NCBI GenBank assembly: GCA_046538735.1
Contig: JBKHII010000002.1
Span: 73,301-137,300, forward strand
Direction of reading: 5' to 3'
DNA: 64,000 bases
Origin: SLST01 sp046538735
Lineage (GTDB): Bacteria > Spirochaetota > Spirochaetia > DSM-27196 > SLST01
The notes under the pieces were generated by a model. It was not told where the DNA came from, made no database searches, and was given only the letters and a program-made list of their open reading frames with translations. Below, in pieces: positions 1 through 8,654 of this stretch; the first letter of the stretch is position 1, and every line of letters begins with the position of its first letter. Both the position numbers and the translations under genes were made by a program.

Positions 1-1138
1 ACGAGTTCATGAGCACGACGAGACCGGTACGCCTGACGGGATTGAACATCGCCACCGTGAAGACCCCGGGGTCACCTCCGGTGTGGCCGAGCACCTCGCC
101 GTCCGGAGCGTAGAGACCAAGATCACCGAGGGGATCCGGATGCCAGGTGAGCGGCGTGCCGCCTCCGGGTGATCCGCCTCCGAGCATGAGATGCACGGTC
201 TCCGGTTCGAGGATTCGATTGCCGTGCAGCGCACCGCCGTTCAACATCGCGATCAGGAACGCCGCGTAGTCCTCGGCCGTCGCTCGAAGCGTGCCGTCCG
301 GGTAGGTCGCGAACGAGTAGAACGGCAGCCGCTCGGATCGGCCCTCGTAGGGAACCGCGAGGCGATCGAGATCGGTGTCCGCGAGCATCCAGGTAGCGGA
401 ATCCATGCCGAGAGGTTCGAAGATGTTCTCACGGCAGTAGTCGGGAAACGAGTCTCGCGATACGACTTCCACGATGTACCCAAGCAGGGCGTAGCCCACG
501 TTCGAGTAGGCGCGCGCGGTTCCCGGCGCGGTGTCGGCGAAGTTGGCGCCGTCTGCGTACCAGCGACCGCCTTCCGTCAGGAAGCCTCGAGCGACCTCTT
601 CGAGGGTGACCGGAGAATCGCCTCCCCCGGAGCCGATCGTGTAGAGCGATTCGTACGGCTCCGACTGCTCGCTGATGCTCGAGCTGTGCGTCAGGAGCAT
701 GCGGATGGTGATTGGTACATCGGGATGCTCGGGGTGGACGATCGCGAACGGAAGCACCGTGGAGATGTCCTGATCGAGCCCCACGAGTCCGCGCTCCGCG
801 AGCTGCATCACCGCGGTGCCGGTAACGGTCTTTGAAACGGACGCGAGCTGGAATCGCGTCTCCGCGGTGACCGGCCGTTCGTGTTCCACGTCGGCATAGC
901 CGAATGAAGACGTCCACGCGATCTCCTCGCCTGACGTCATGACGATCGCCGCGCCCGGTACGCCGGCCCGCGCGAGCTTGGTCCGGACGAACTCGGCGGT
1001 GTCCGCCTGGTTACGGAAGCTGACGGTTGCCAGGAGCACAGCCGCGGCGACCACGACAGCAACTCCAAGAACGATCAGCGCGATTCGGACGATCCGCGCC
1101 CAGAGCGGTCGCCCGCCTTGTCCGGAAGGCAGTCTCAT
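1..1138 (-). CDS. Serine hydrolase, beta-lactamase/CubicO family (3' part missing)
   Basis: Partial gene running off the left edge; 379 codons are visible. A membrane anchor or signal segment lies at about residues 15-40, so the hydrolase domain should be outside the cytoplasmic membrane. The family triad is present: SVSK (S100-K103), YSN (Y211-N213) and HTGG from H352. These are the nucleophile/base, second motif and KTG-like motif of class C beta-lactamase-fold esterases and peptidases. The start chosen is the ATG at 1138. Whether it acts on peptides, esters or beta-lactams cannot be read from the sequence. The C-terminus, including any extra domain, is outside the window. Confidence 0.88.
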   Translation of the reverse strand, partial: MRLPSGQGGRPLWARIVRIALIVLGVAVVVAAAVLLATVSFRNQADTAEFVRTKLARAGVPGAAIVMTSGEEIAWTSSFGYADVEHERPVTAETRFQLASVSKTVTGTAVMQLAERGLVGLDQDISTVLPFAIVHPEHPDVPITIRMLLTHSSSISEQSEPYESLYTIGSGGGDSPVTLEEVARGFLTEGGRWYADGANFADTAPGTARAYSNVGYALLGYIVEVVSRDSFPDYCRENIFEPLGMDSATWMLADTDLDRLAVPYEGRSERLPFYSFATYPDGTLRATAEDYAAFLIAMLNGGALHGNRILEPETVHLMLGGGSPGGGTPLTWHPDPLGDLGLYAPDGEVLGHTGGDPGVFTVAMFNPVRRTGLVVLMNS

Positions 1139-1165
1139 TCGGTTCTTCTCCTCTCTAGAGCGCGG

Positions 1166-1987
1166 TCATCCTACCAGGAACCCGCGAAGGTCGGACGGAT
1201 AGGACGGGTGGGAAGCCGCATTCGCATGGCCTCGTCCCGGATAGAGAATGAGCCGAGATCCGGGGATAAGCGCCGCGGTCTTCTCCTGTAGATCCTTCGG
1301 AAAGCAGAGGTCCGCGTCGCCTCCGATCACTACCACCGGATCGCGAACGGAGCCGAGGTCGGCTTCGGCATCGTGAAGCCTGCACGCCTCGGCCTCGACG
1401 AGAACGTCCGATGCGAAGTGCTCGTGATGCTTCTCGGCCAGGATCGGGCTCATCGCGCGCATGAGAACACTCAGAAACATCCGGCGCACGCCCGGCGGGT
1501 AGAGATAGCCCATCACTGCGGCGTACGCGCGTCCGTGTCTGCCCGCCGCGAGGTGTGCGGCGAATTGCCGGTCGAGCTCCGCTGCGCGCGGATCGCCGCG
1601 ATACGCCGTGGAGAGGAGGACGAGTCGATCGGCGCAGCCGGGATGGTCGGCGGCGAGGTACTGCGCGATCATACCGCCCATCGACATACCGATCACCGCG
1701 TCCACGCGTCCTCCGAACTCCTCGGCGATGACGCGCGCGACATCGCCGGCCATCGCCCGCGTAGTGAAGCCCGGCGGTTGGCCGATGCGCCGGGTAACGA
1801 TCCAGACGGTGTACTCATCGCCGACCGGCACTGCGGGCTTGGAGTACATCGTGAACGACAGCCCACGAGGCGCATCGTTTCCCGGTCCACCGGCGAGCAT
1901 AAGCAGCGTGCGCGGGCCGTTGCCGAATCTCGCATACGGTATGCCCTGGGGAAAGATGCCGGTCGCTACGTTGCGAAGACGAGACAC
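1166..1987 (-). CDS. Alpha/beta-fold hydrolase
   Basis: 273-residue hydrolase. An oxyanion-loop type segment (GGPGND, about residues 33-38) is followed by the nucleophile elbow G-M-S-M-G-G with Ser102, an acid candidate in GGDADLCFPKD and the catalytic His in GRGHANA near the C-terminus. This order fits serine esterases, lipases or proline-iminopeptidase-like enzymes. No signal peptide is evident, so it is probably cytoplasmic. The start is a GTG at 1987 with GGAGG 6 nt upstream; an upstream in-frame extension to 2125 runs into the neighbouring gene and lacks a ribosome site. It lies 59 nt downstream of the sterol-reductase-like gene and may be co-transcribed. The substrate is unknown. Confidence 0.85.
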   Translation of the reverse strand: MSRLRNVATGIFPQGIPYARFGNGPRTLLMLAGGPGNDAPRGLSFTMYSKPAVPVGDEYTVWIVTRRIGQPPGFTTRAMAGDVARVIAEEFGGRVDAVIGMSMGGMIAQYLAADHPGCADRLVLLSTAYRGDPRAAELDRQFAAHLAAGRHGRAYAAVMGYLYPPGVRRMFLSVLMRAMSPILAEKHHEHFASDVLVEAEACRLHDAEADLGSVRDPVVVIGGDADLCFPKDLQEKTAALIPGSRLILYPGRGHANAASHPSYPSDLRGFLVG

Positions 1988-2046
1988 GCGATACCTCCAA
2001 TGTGAGCAACAGTCTACAGCGGGCCGGTCCGGGCAACCAGAGCGGC

Positions 2047-3126
2047 TTAGTACACCCCCGGAACAATCTTCCAAGGGACGCGGTCCTCGTACTCCTGCCA
2101 CAACGGACCGTACTTCTCGCGACACCGGCGGTCGTCATCCGTCTGGCGCGTGGCGAGCAGCAGCACGTAGTAGAGCGGATAGAGCCACGCGACGAGCACG
2201 CCGGGGTACCCGAGCGCAAGCGTCAGTCCGGTCGCCATCAGAACCTCACCGAGGTAGTTGATGTGGCGCGAGAGGCCCCAGAATCCGCTGCAGAGAACTC
2301 GTCGCTCGCCGTCCGAGATGGCCTGCGGTTCGATCACTCCAAGAAAGGTCCGATCGGGGTCGCGCTTGAAGACGTACTTCTGCATGTTCGCTCCCCGAGC
2401 GAGGATCCACCCGGCGAGAAAGACGATCACGACCAAGGTGGCGGCAACGCCCCCCATCGCGGCCGGAGCTCGGTGTGCGACGGCCCAGAGCCCCACCGGA
2501 TAGAAGTAGGCGTAGAAGGTCAGACAGCCGAAGACGAGCTTGAAGCCCACACGCTCGGCGACGAGGTCGTACGTGTAGAGATGGACGTGCTCGAAGACCA
2601 GGTAGTCCACGAGAAACCAGAAGAAGAGGCCCGAATAGAGGAGGATCGGAAGCGACGGACCGTAGACGGTGATGTTGTGAGCGGCGAAGGAGAGGATGTT
2701 CAGCGCAAGCATCGTCGCGCCGGCGAGGTAGAGGAACATCTTCGCATCCACGCGTCCGCCGAAGAACTGCGGAGCGAACCGTCGGCCCAGAAAGAAGTCG
2801 GCCAGGGCATTGCGACGCACTCGCGGCGCACCGGCGACGATCAGCACGCTTGCGACTACGCCGAGGGTCGACGCTCCCGCGAGGCTCGCCCACCGGTTCC
2901 GATACAGCCAGTCGTACGGCACGACGCCCGACCGGCCGAGCAGCGCCCATCCGACGACGGCGACAAGCAGGACGAAGAAGCCGTTCAGCCGATAGGTGTA
3001 GGGCGTGCCGGTGGTCGGATCGGTCACGTAGCCCGGCACCGTTCTCGCCGGTATCGCGAGATGGAGCACGAGAATGAGCGCGTAGAGTATCCACGACGAG
3101 AAGAAGCCGAGCAGGCTTTCGTACAT
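2047..3126 (-). CDS. Sterol C14/C24-reductase-like membrane protein (ERG4/ERG24 family)
   Basis: 359 residues with many hydrophobic segments from the N-terminus onward, so an integral membrane protein. The C-terminal part carries the family signature: GFWGLSRHINYLGE, then LLATRQTDDDRR and a KYGPLWQEYEDRVPWKIVPG-type end. In eukaryotic sterol reductases and isoprenylcysteine methyltransferase relatives this region binds the cofactor. Family knowledge suggests NADPH-dependent double-bond reduction in a sterol or other polyprenoid. Nothing nearby makes sterols, so the substrate is open. The ATG at 3126 is the start; the opposite-strand flavoprotein gene begins 160 nt away, giving a divergent promoter region. 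Confidence 0.8.
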   Translation of the reverse strand: MYESLLGFFSSWILYALILVLHLAIPARTVPGYVTDPTTGTPYTYRLNGFFVLLVAVVGWALLGRSGVVPYDWLYRNRWASLAGASTLGVVASVLIVAGAPRVRRNALADFFLGRRFAPQFFGGRVDAKMFLYLAGATMLALNILSFAAHNITVYGPSLPILLYSGLFFWFLVDYLVFEHVHLYTYDLVAERVGFKLVFGCLTFYAYFYPVGLWAVAHRAPAAMGGVAATLVVIVFLAGWILARGANMQKYVFKRDPDRTFLGVIEPQAISDGERRVLCSGFWGLSRHINYLGEVLMATGLTLALGYPGVLVAWLYPLYYVLLLATRQTDDDRRCREKYGPLWQEYEDRVPWKIVPGVY

Positions 3127-3286
3127 GACCGTCCCCCCGAGCCGGCAGTATACGATACCTCAGGGCATCTGCGAAACGCCGGTCGCTCGCGGCTCAGCCG
3201 GACCGGGGTATTCGGACGACCCGATTCGTGCGACACTACGAGCATTCACGAACCGAATCCCCATCCATGCTCCAGAAGGATTTCCT

Positions 3287-4630
3287 ATGCATACGACCCG
3301 CCTCGATAGCGCCATGTCGGCGCTCAAGCACCTGGCCGAAGAGCTGCGGCTGGCGCTCCCGCTCGATAGTCTTCGCGAACAGATCAACAGACTCGGGTTT
3401 CCGAGACTCGGCCGGCCGAGTCTCCGAATCGGCCGCCGAACGGCGCGAGTACCGGTCATCCAGGGAGGCATGGGAGTCGGAATCTCGCTATCCGGCCTCG
3501 CTTCCGCGGTCGCGAATGCCGGCGGAATCGGCGTAATCGCCGCGAACGCGATCGGCCTCCTCGAGAGGGACTACTTCAGGGACGGCCGCGCGGCGAATCT
3601 TCGCGCGCTACGGCGCGAGATTCGCGAAGCGCGCCGGAAGTCGAAGGGAGTGATCGGCGTGAACATCATGGTCGCCGTAAACGACTTCCACGAGCTTCTG
3701 GACGTCGCGATCGAAGAACGCGTGGATCTCGTCCTCATGGGCGCCGGGCTGCCGGTGAAGAACATCCCGGTCGAGCGCATGCGCGCCGCGGGTGTGGCTG
3801 CCGTGCCGATCGTCAGCTCCGCGCGGGCGGTGGAGATGATCTTCCGCATGTGGAAGAAGCTTTACGACGACGTGCCCGATGCGGTCGTCTGCGAGGGCCC
3901 GAAGGCGGGGGGACACCTCGGATTCTCCGAGGAGCAGATCAACGATCCCGACCACGCGCTGGAAACGCTGATACCGCCGATCGTGGAAGCCGTTCGACCG
4001 TACGAGCAGGAGCTCGGTCGCAGGATTCCTGTAATCGCCGCAGGCGGCGTCTACGACGGCAGCGACGTCTTCAACATGGTCGAGATGGGCGCGGGCGGCG
4101 TTCAGATGGGCACGCGCTTCGTCGCTACCGACGAATGCGATGCCGACGATCGGTTCAAGCAGGCGTACGTGGAGTGCACCGAGGATCAGATCGGGATCAT
4201 CAAGAGCCCGGTGGGCATGCCCGGACGAGCGATCCGCAACGAGTTCATCGCGGCGGTGGAGCGGGGCGAGAGTCCCGACTTCCGCTGCGCGTGGCAGTGC
4301 CTGTCCAGCTGCAAAGCAGATGACGCCCGCTACTGCATCTCGCTTGCGCTCAACAATGCGCGGAAGGGAAGGCTCGAGCGGGGTTTCGTCTTCGCGGGAT
4401 CGAACGCACACCGGATCACGAAGATCGTGCCGGTGGCGGCGCTGGTAAGCGAGCTCGCCGACGGCTTCGCCCAACGAGCCCGCGAGGCGCTGTCTCAACG
4501 GCTGGACGCAATCGCGGACCGGATCAACGAGGCCCGCGATGCCGGCCGTGCGCACATCCGGCGCCGATACGACGAGCTTGTCGCCCGCATAGGTGATCTG
4601 AAGACAGCGCTCGTCGACGCGCGAGCTTGA
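3287..4630 (+). CDS. Nitronate monooxygenase / 2-nitropropane dioxygenase-like FMN protein
   Basis: 447 residues. The N-terminal part of the barrel has the VIQGGMGVGIS motif (about residues 59-69), then NIMVAV, CEGPKAGGHLGF and AAGGVYDG with GGVQMGTRF, the FMN-phosphate-binding and substrate segments of the nitronate monooxygenase/FabK family. The CEGPKAGGH segment contains the His used as base in nitronate monooxygenases. The ATG at 3287 follows AGAAGGA at a good distance. About 100 residues after the barrel are helical and charged, longer than in many homologues. It could instead be a PUFA-synthase-associated or enoyl-reductase-like member; function is known only at family level. Confidence 0.83.
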   Translation: MHTTRLDSAMSALKHLAEELRLALPLDSLREQINRLGFPRLGRPSLRIGRRTARVPVIQGGMGVGISLSGLASAVANAGGIGVIAANAIGLLERDYFRDGRAANLRALRREIREARRKSKGVIGVNIMVAVNDFHELLDVAIEERVDLVLMGAGLPVKNIPVERMRAAGVAAVPIVSSARAVEMIFRMWKKLYDDVPDAVVCEGPKAGGHLGFSEEQINDPDHALETLIPPIVEAVRPYEQELGRRIPVIAAGGVYDGSDVFNMVEMGAGGVQMGTRFVATDECDADDRFKQAYVECTEDQIGIIKSPVGMPGRAIRNEFIAAVERGESPDFRCAWQCLSSCKADDARYCISLALNNARKGRLERGFVFAGSNAHRITKIVPVAALVSELADGFAQRAREALSQRLDAIADRINEARDAGRAHIRRRYDELVARIGDLKTALVDARA

Positions 4631-4728
4631 TCCCGCCGCGCCGCTTGTAGCACCGTCCCGGATTCCGGCTCTCGAGCTTCGCGCCAACGTGGAATCCGAG
4701 ACGGCGTGAGAGCGCGGGATACCGCACG

Positions 4729-5517
4729 TCAGACACAGATCTCTCCGGTGAGGTAAAGCGCGGCTTCACCGGCGATCGTCACCCGCTCTCCCCGCGCCTC
4801 CAAGAAGAGCTCGCCGCCCCGAGCCGAAACCTGCCGAGCCTCCAACACCGTCTTGCCGAGCCGTTCGGACCAATACGGTACGAGCGTGCAGTGGGCCGAT
4901 CCGGTGACGGGGTCCTCCAGGATGCCGAGGTCGGGAGCGAAGAATCGGGAGACAAAGTCGACGTTGGTTCCCGGGGCGGTGATGATGATCCCGTTCTTCT
5001 CGCCTGCGAGCCCGGCAAGCGCGGCGCCGTCCGGTCGGTAGGCTCGCACCGCCTCCTCGTCCGGAAGGACCGCCATCCAGTCGCGCGAGCGGTAGAGCTC
5101 CAGCGGCCGGAGTCCCAGCGCATTCGTCGCCTCCTCGGTGATCGGCTGCGACGTTCCCGGCCGCGCCGGGAAATCCATCACGAGTCTCCGGTCCGCACGA
5201 GTGACGAAGAGCTCGCCCGCCCGGCGCGTCCGGAAGCGGATCTGCGCCGTGCGCGGGGCGAGCTCGTTGAACACGACCCAGGCGGAGGCGAGCGTAGGGT
5301 GTCCGGCAAGATCGATCTCGTGGGCGGGTGTGAACCACCGGATGTCGTAGTAGCCGTCGCGCGGAATCACGTACGCCGTTTCGGAGAGATTGTTTTCCTG
5401 CGCAATGCTCTGGAGCGTCTCGTCGTCAAGCCACGCCTTGAGCAGACAGACCGCCGCCGGGTTGCCGCCGAACACGCGCGTTGTGAACGCGTCCACCTGG
5501 TACATCGGAATCTTCAT
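4729..5517 (-). CDS. PhzF-family isomerase/epimerase-like protein
   Basis: 262 residues, the usual PhzF length. The N-terminus MYQVDAFT.RVFGGNPAAV, the catalytic Glu in LSETAYV (about residue 46), the GHPTLASAW segment and the DPVTGSAHC motif in the second half are all present. PhzF proteins have a diaminopimelate-epimerase fold; only some make phenazines and most have unknown small-molecule substrates. No other phenazine genes are in the window. The start ATG is preceded by GAGGAGC. A MocR-type regulator starts 68 nt away on the other strand and is a natural candidate regulator. Confidence 0.88.
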   Translation of the reverse strand: MKIPMYQVDAFTTRVFGGNPAAVCLLKAWLDDETLQSIAQENNLSETAYVIPRDGYYDIRWFTPAHEIDLAGHPTLASAWVVFNELAPRTAQIRFRTRRAGELFVTRADRRLVMDFPARPGTSQPITEEATNALGLRPLELYRSRDWMAVLPDEEAVRAYRPDGAALAGLAGEKNGIIITAPGTNVDFVSRFFAPDLGILEDPVTGSAHCTLVPYWSERLGKTVLEARQVSARGGELFLEARGERVTIAGEAALYLTGEICV

Positions 5518-5585
5518 GCTTGCTCCTCGACTCGATGGTACACCGTGCGATACGATGGTGACAGATACAGCAGGTAGGGAATCGC

Positions 5586-7031
5586 ATGGGTACAGAAACG
5601 CCGGCCTGGAGAGCCCTTGCCGACGACATCGAGCAGAAGACCGCGTTGGGGGTGTGGGCGTGCGGCGAACGGCTCCCGTCGCTCCGCGAGGTGAAGGCGA
5701 CGAGTGGACGAAGCATGAACACTGTGGTCCGCGCCTTTCGCGAGCTCGAGCAACGCGGGGTGATCGAGGCGCGCGATCGGTCCGGTTACTACATCACCCA
5801 CGACCTCGAGCTCGAACCGCCGCGCGCGACCGGGGTCATCACCGGCCCCGCCGAGGTCGAGGTCAGCTCGCTGACCGAGACCGTCGTGACCGATTCGCTC
5901 GATCCGTCCATGGTTCCGATCGGTGCGTCCACGCTCGACCCCGCCCTTCTACCGGTCCGGGCGCTCGGGAGGATCATCCGGCAGCTTACGCACGGCGACT
6001 GGTTCGCGGTCTCCAACTACGCGCCGAGCGCCGGTCTCGACTCGTTGCGAAAGCGCATCGCGGCACGCTACCTCGGACTGATCCCGAATATCACTCCGGA
6101 CAACGTTGTCGTGACCGGCGGCTGTTCCGAAGCGCTCGCGCTCGCGCTGCAGTCGCTCGCGTCGCCACCGGCAGTGGTCGCGGTGGAGTCGCCTACGCAC
6201 TTTGGGACGCTCCAGATGCTGCGTGACCGAGGGTACCGCGTGGTGGAGGTACCGATCGACCCCTCGCTCGGAGTCGATCCGGACGAGCTCTCCGGGTTGT
6301 TCCAAAGCCGACGCGTGGACGCGTGCATCCTCACCCCCACGGCGCACAACCCGACCGGAGCCGTCCTGAGCAAGGAGCGCGCACGCGCGATCGCGCGGGT
6401 ACTCGCCGAACACGGCGTACCCGCGGTGGAGGACGACGTCTACGCGGAACTCGTTCACGACGGTCCACGAGGATGCCCGATCGCGCACTGGGCCGGGGAG
6501 ACCGGAGCGCGAATCGTGACGTGCGGGTCGTATTCGAAGGTGATCGCCCCCGGGTTCAGACTCGGATGGGCGATCGCCGAACCCGCGCTCGCCCACGCGG
6601 TAGCGCAGCTCAAGGCGGGACTCTCGCTCGCGGCCCCAACGCTCCAGCAGCATGTGCTCGCGCGATACCTGGCGGGGGGCGACTTCGACCGACACATGGT
6701 TCGACTGCGCGCCAGGGTGAAGACGCAGATCGGCGCGTTCGCCCGGGAGATCGCTCGCTCGTTTCCGGAGGGGACCCGGCTCGCCGTACCGCGGGCGGCC
6801 AACTTCCTGTGGATCGAGCTCCCGGTGGGCACCGACTCGGTGGAGGTTCACGCCCGGGCGCGCGACGCGGGTATCGTGGTCGTGCCCGGGCCGGCCTTCT
6901 CCGCGTCCGGCGGCTACCGCAACTACCTCAGGCTGAGCGCGCCTGGTCCGATGGACGACCGGTACCGGCACGCGATTACGGTGCTGGGAGACATCGTGAA
7001 GGACGCCCGTTCGAACGACCGTCGACCTTGA
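5586..7031 (+). CDS. MocR/PdxR-type regulator (GntR wHTH fused to class I aminotransferase)
   Basis: 481 residues. Residues about 1-75 form a GntR winged helix (GERLPSLREV, SGRSMNTVVRAFRELEQRGVIEARDRSGYYI). The rest is a class I/II aminotransferase fold with TPTAHNPTG, the D in VEDDVYAEL and the PLP-binding Lys in CGSYSKVIAPGFRLGW. Such proteins are usually PLP-sensing transcription factors rather than enzymes. It is divergent from the phzF gene and probably controls it and itself. The ATG follows TAGGGA. No effector can be assigned. Confidence 0.9.
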   Translation: MGTETPAWRALADDIEQKTALGVWACGERLPSLREVKATSGRSMNTVVRAFRELEQRGVIEARDRSGYYITHDLELEPPRATGVITGPAEVEVSSLTETVVTDSLDPSMVPIGASTLDPALLPVRALGRIIRQLTHGDWFAVSNYAPSAGLDSLRKRIAARYLGLIPNITPDNVVVTGGCSEALALALQSLASPPAVVAVESPTHFGTLQMLRDRGYRVVEVPIDPSLGVDPDELSGLFQSRRVDACILTPTAHNPTGAVLSKERARAIARVLAEHGVPAVEDDVYAELVHDGPRGCPIAHWAGETGARIVTCGSYSKVIAPGFRLGWAIAEPALAHAVAQLKAGLSLAAPTLQQHVLARYLAGGDFDRHMVRLRARVKTQIGAFAREIARSFPEGTRLAVPRAANFLWIELPVGTDSVEVHARARDAGIVVVPGPAFSASGGYRNYLRLSAPGPMDDRYRHAITVLGDIVKDARSNDRRP

Positions 7032-7116
7032 CCCGAGTCCGAATGGGTGTGACGATAGCTCGATCTCTCCCCCCGACCGAAAGGACGTCCGGTGAAGCCC
7101 GTGTCGGAAAACGTGA

Positions 7117-7215
7117 TTGGCGGGCGAGGACCTCTCCGGCGTACTCGAAGCGCTCGACGACACGCTCGTGCGAGTGGACGAGCTCGAGACGCAGGTGCCG
7201 GAGCCGGTTGCCTAG
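7117..7215 (+). other. Short C-terminal-like coding remnant in the 7.03-7.21 kb gap
   Basis: After the MocR gene, a 32-codon stretch beginning at a TTG directly behind an in-frame TGA reads as a charged, coiled-coil-like tail (LSGVLEALDDTLVRVDEL) and ends in TAG, overlapping the stop of the opposite gene. Its composition looks coding but there is no ribosome site. It may be the end of a decayed gene or chance; nothing recognisable remains upstream. Confidence 0.2.
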
Positions 7216-8546
7216 TTGAACTGCTCGAGCGCTCGTTCGGCCTCCTGCTGGATCTTCGCAGCCGTCTCCTCCGCGGTGTACTGGTCACCGGTCAGGAAGG
7301 CCATCACGTTGTCCGCGACGACGGTACCGATCGCGTTTCCCGCGGCGGTCGGAGTAGTGATCCGGGCGGCAGGAAAAACCTCGGTGAACGCCTGGCCCTT
7401 CTGCGGCCATTCGGCGTAATTGCGGCTGAGGATCGCCGTGTCCTGCGACGAGTAGCGAGCGGGGAAGTATCCGGTCCGCGCACCGTAGATCGCCTGGCCG
7501 TCCGTTCCGGCGAAGTAGTCCATGAAGACCCACGAGGCAAGCTCCTCTTCGGGGGTCGACGCGAACATCACGTGATTGCCACCCCACAGACCGGTCGATG
7601 GGTTCGACGGATCTCCCTGGGGGATGAGGGTGATGCCCCAGTCGAAGGTGTCGCCGATCAACTCGGCCTTCGTGCTCGTCCGGGCGGTCGTGCTGATCTC
7701 GAACGCGGATCGACCGTTCGTGAACTCCTGCTCGGTGTCCTCCACGAACGGCATCGTTCCTGCCTCGTGGAGACGCTCCATCATACGGAGAAGCTCGACC
7801 GCGGCGTCGTTATTGAAGTTGACGGAGGTCGCATCGGCGGATATCGGCTCCTCGCCGAACGTACGCATCCACAGCATCAGGTGTCCCTGGTTACCGTACG
7901 CACCAACACCAAACACGAGCGCGGGAACGCCCGTCTGCTCGTAGATGTCGATCGCCTGGGCCTCGAACTCTTCCCACGTCTCCGCCGGACGGTCGTAGCC
8001 GGCCCGGGCGAGGATATCCTTGTTGTAGTAGATGCCCATCGAGCTGTTGCCGTGCGGCCAACTCATTGTGTTGTTGTTGTACTGCTCGATCTGCTGTCGT
8101 GCGAGGACGCCGGGAATCATATCGTCGAAATCGTCCTGTACGAGTCCGTACTCGGGATGGTCGAAGAATGGCTCGAGCGGTCGGATCACATTGGCCTTCA
8201 TGTATTCAAGCGTGTCGTTCTCGTACGCCATGGCTACGTTCGGCAGTCCGCCGCCTTGGATCGCGGCGCGTATCTTCTTGTTCAGGTCGCTGTAGGTTCC
8301 CTGGAAGACCTCGTTCACGTGGACGAGCCCTTCGTACTCCTCGTTGAACTGCGCGACGATCTCACTCACGGCCTCGCCGTAGATCGTTGCCTGCATGTGC
8401 CAGAAGTCGATCTCGACCGGGCCGACCTTGGCCAGATCGATGCTGTTGATGTCCGCCTGCTCCACTCCCTCCGACCGGCCGGTGGCGAAGGCTCCGAGGA
8501 TCCCGAGTATTGTCATCAGCAGAATGCTTGCAGCGATTCTCTTCAT
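7212..8546 (-). CDS. ABC transporter extracellular carbohydrate-binding protein
   Basis: 444-residue family 1 solute-binding protein. The signal peptide (about residues 1-22) ends in AFATGRSEG, a style often seen in spirochaetal sugar-binding proteins; there is no lipobox Cys. The mature part has the usual IDFWHMQ start, GGGLPNVAMAYENDTLEYM and WPHGNSSMGIYYNKD segments of polysaccharide- or glycerol-phosphate-type CUT1 binding proteins. AAGGAG sits just before the ATG. It is the last gene of the minus-strand operon that begins with the two permeases at 12968. The ligand is not deducible. Confidence 0.9.
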   Translation of the reverse strand: MKRIAASILLMTILGILGAFATGRSEGVEQADINSIDLAKVGPVEIDFWHMQATIYGEAVSEIVAQFNEEYEGLVHVNEVFQGTYSDLNKKIRAAIQGGGLPNVAMAYENDTLEYMKANVIRPLEPFFDHPEYGLVQDDFDDMIPGVLARQQIEQYNNNTMSWPHGNSSMGIYYNKDILARAGYDRPAETWEEFEAQAIDIYEQTGVPALVFGVGAYGNQGHLMLWMRTFGEEPISADATSVNFNNDAAVELLRMMERLHEAGTMPFVEDTEQEFTNGRSAFEISTTARTSTKAELIGDTFDWGITLIPQGDPSNPSTGLWGGNHVMFASTPEEELASWVFMDYFAGTDGQAIYGARTGYFPARYSSQDTAILSRNYAEWPQKGQAFTEVFPAARITTPTAAGNAIGTVVADNVMAFLTGDQYTAEETAAKIQQEAERALEQFN

Positions 8547-8654
8547 CTGTAAGACTCCTTTGTTTGTTCGCCGGACGAGTGCCGGCGGCACTCCTCAGAG
8601 GTCGGGTGCGACTCCGTGCAAAGGGCACTCGACCCCTCCTCGTTCAGGCTCAGC

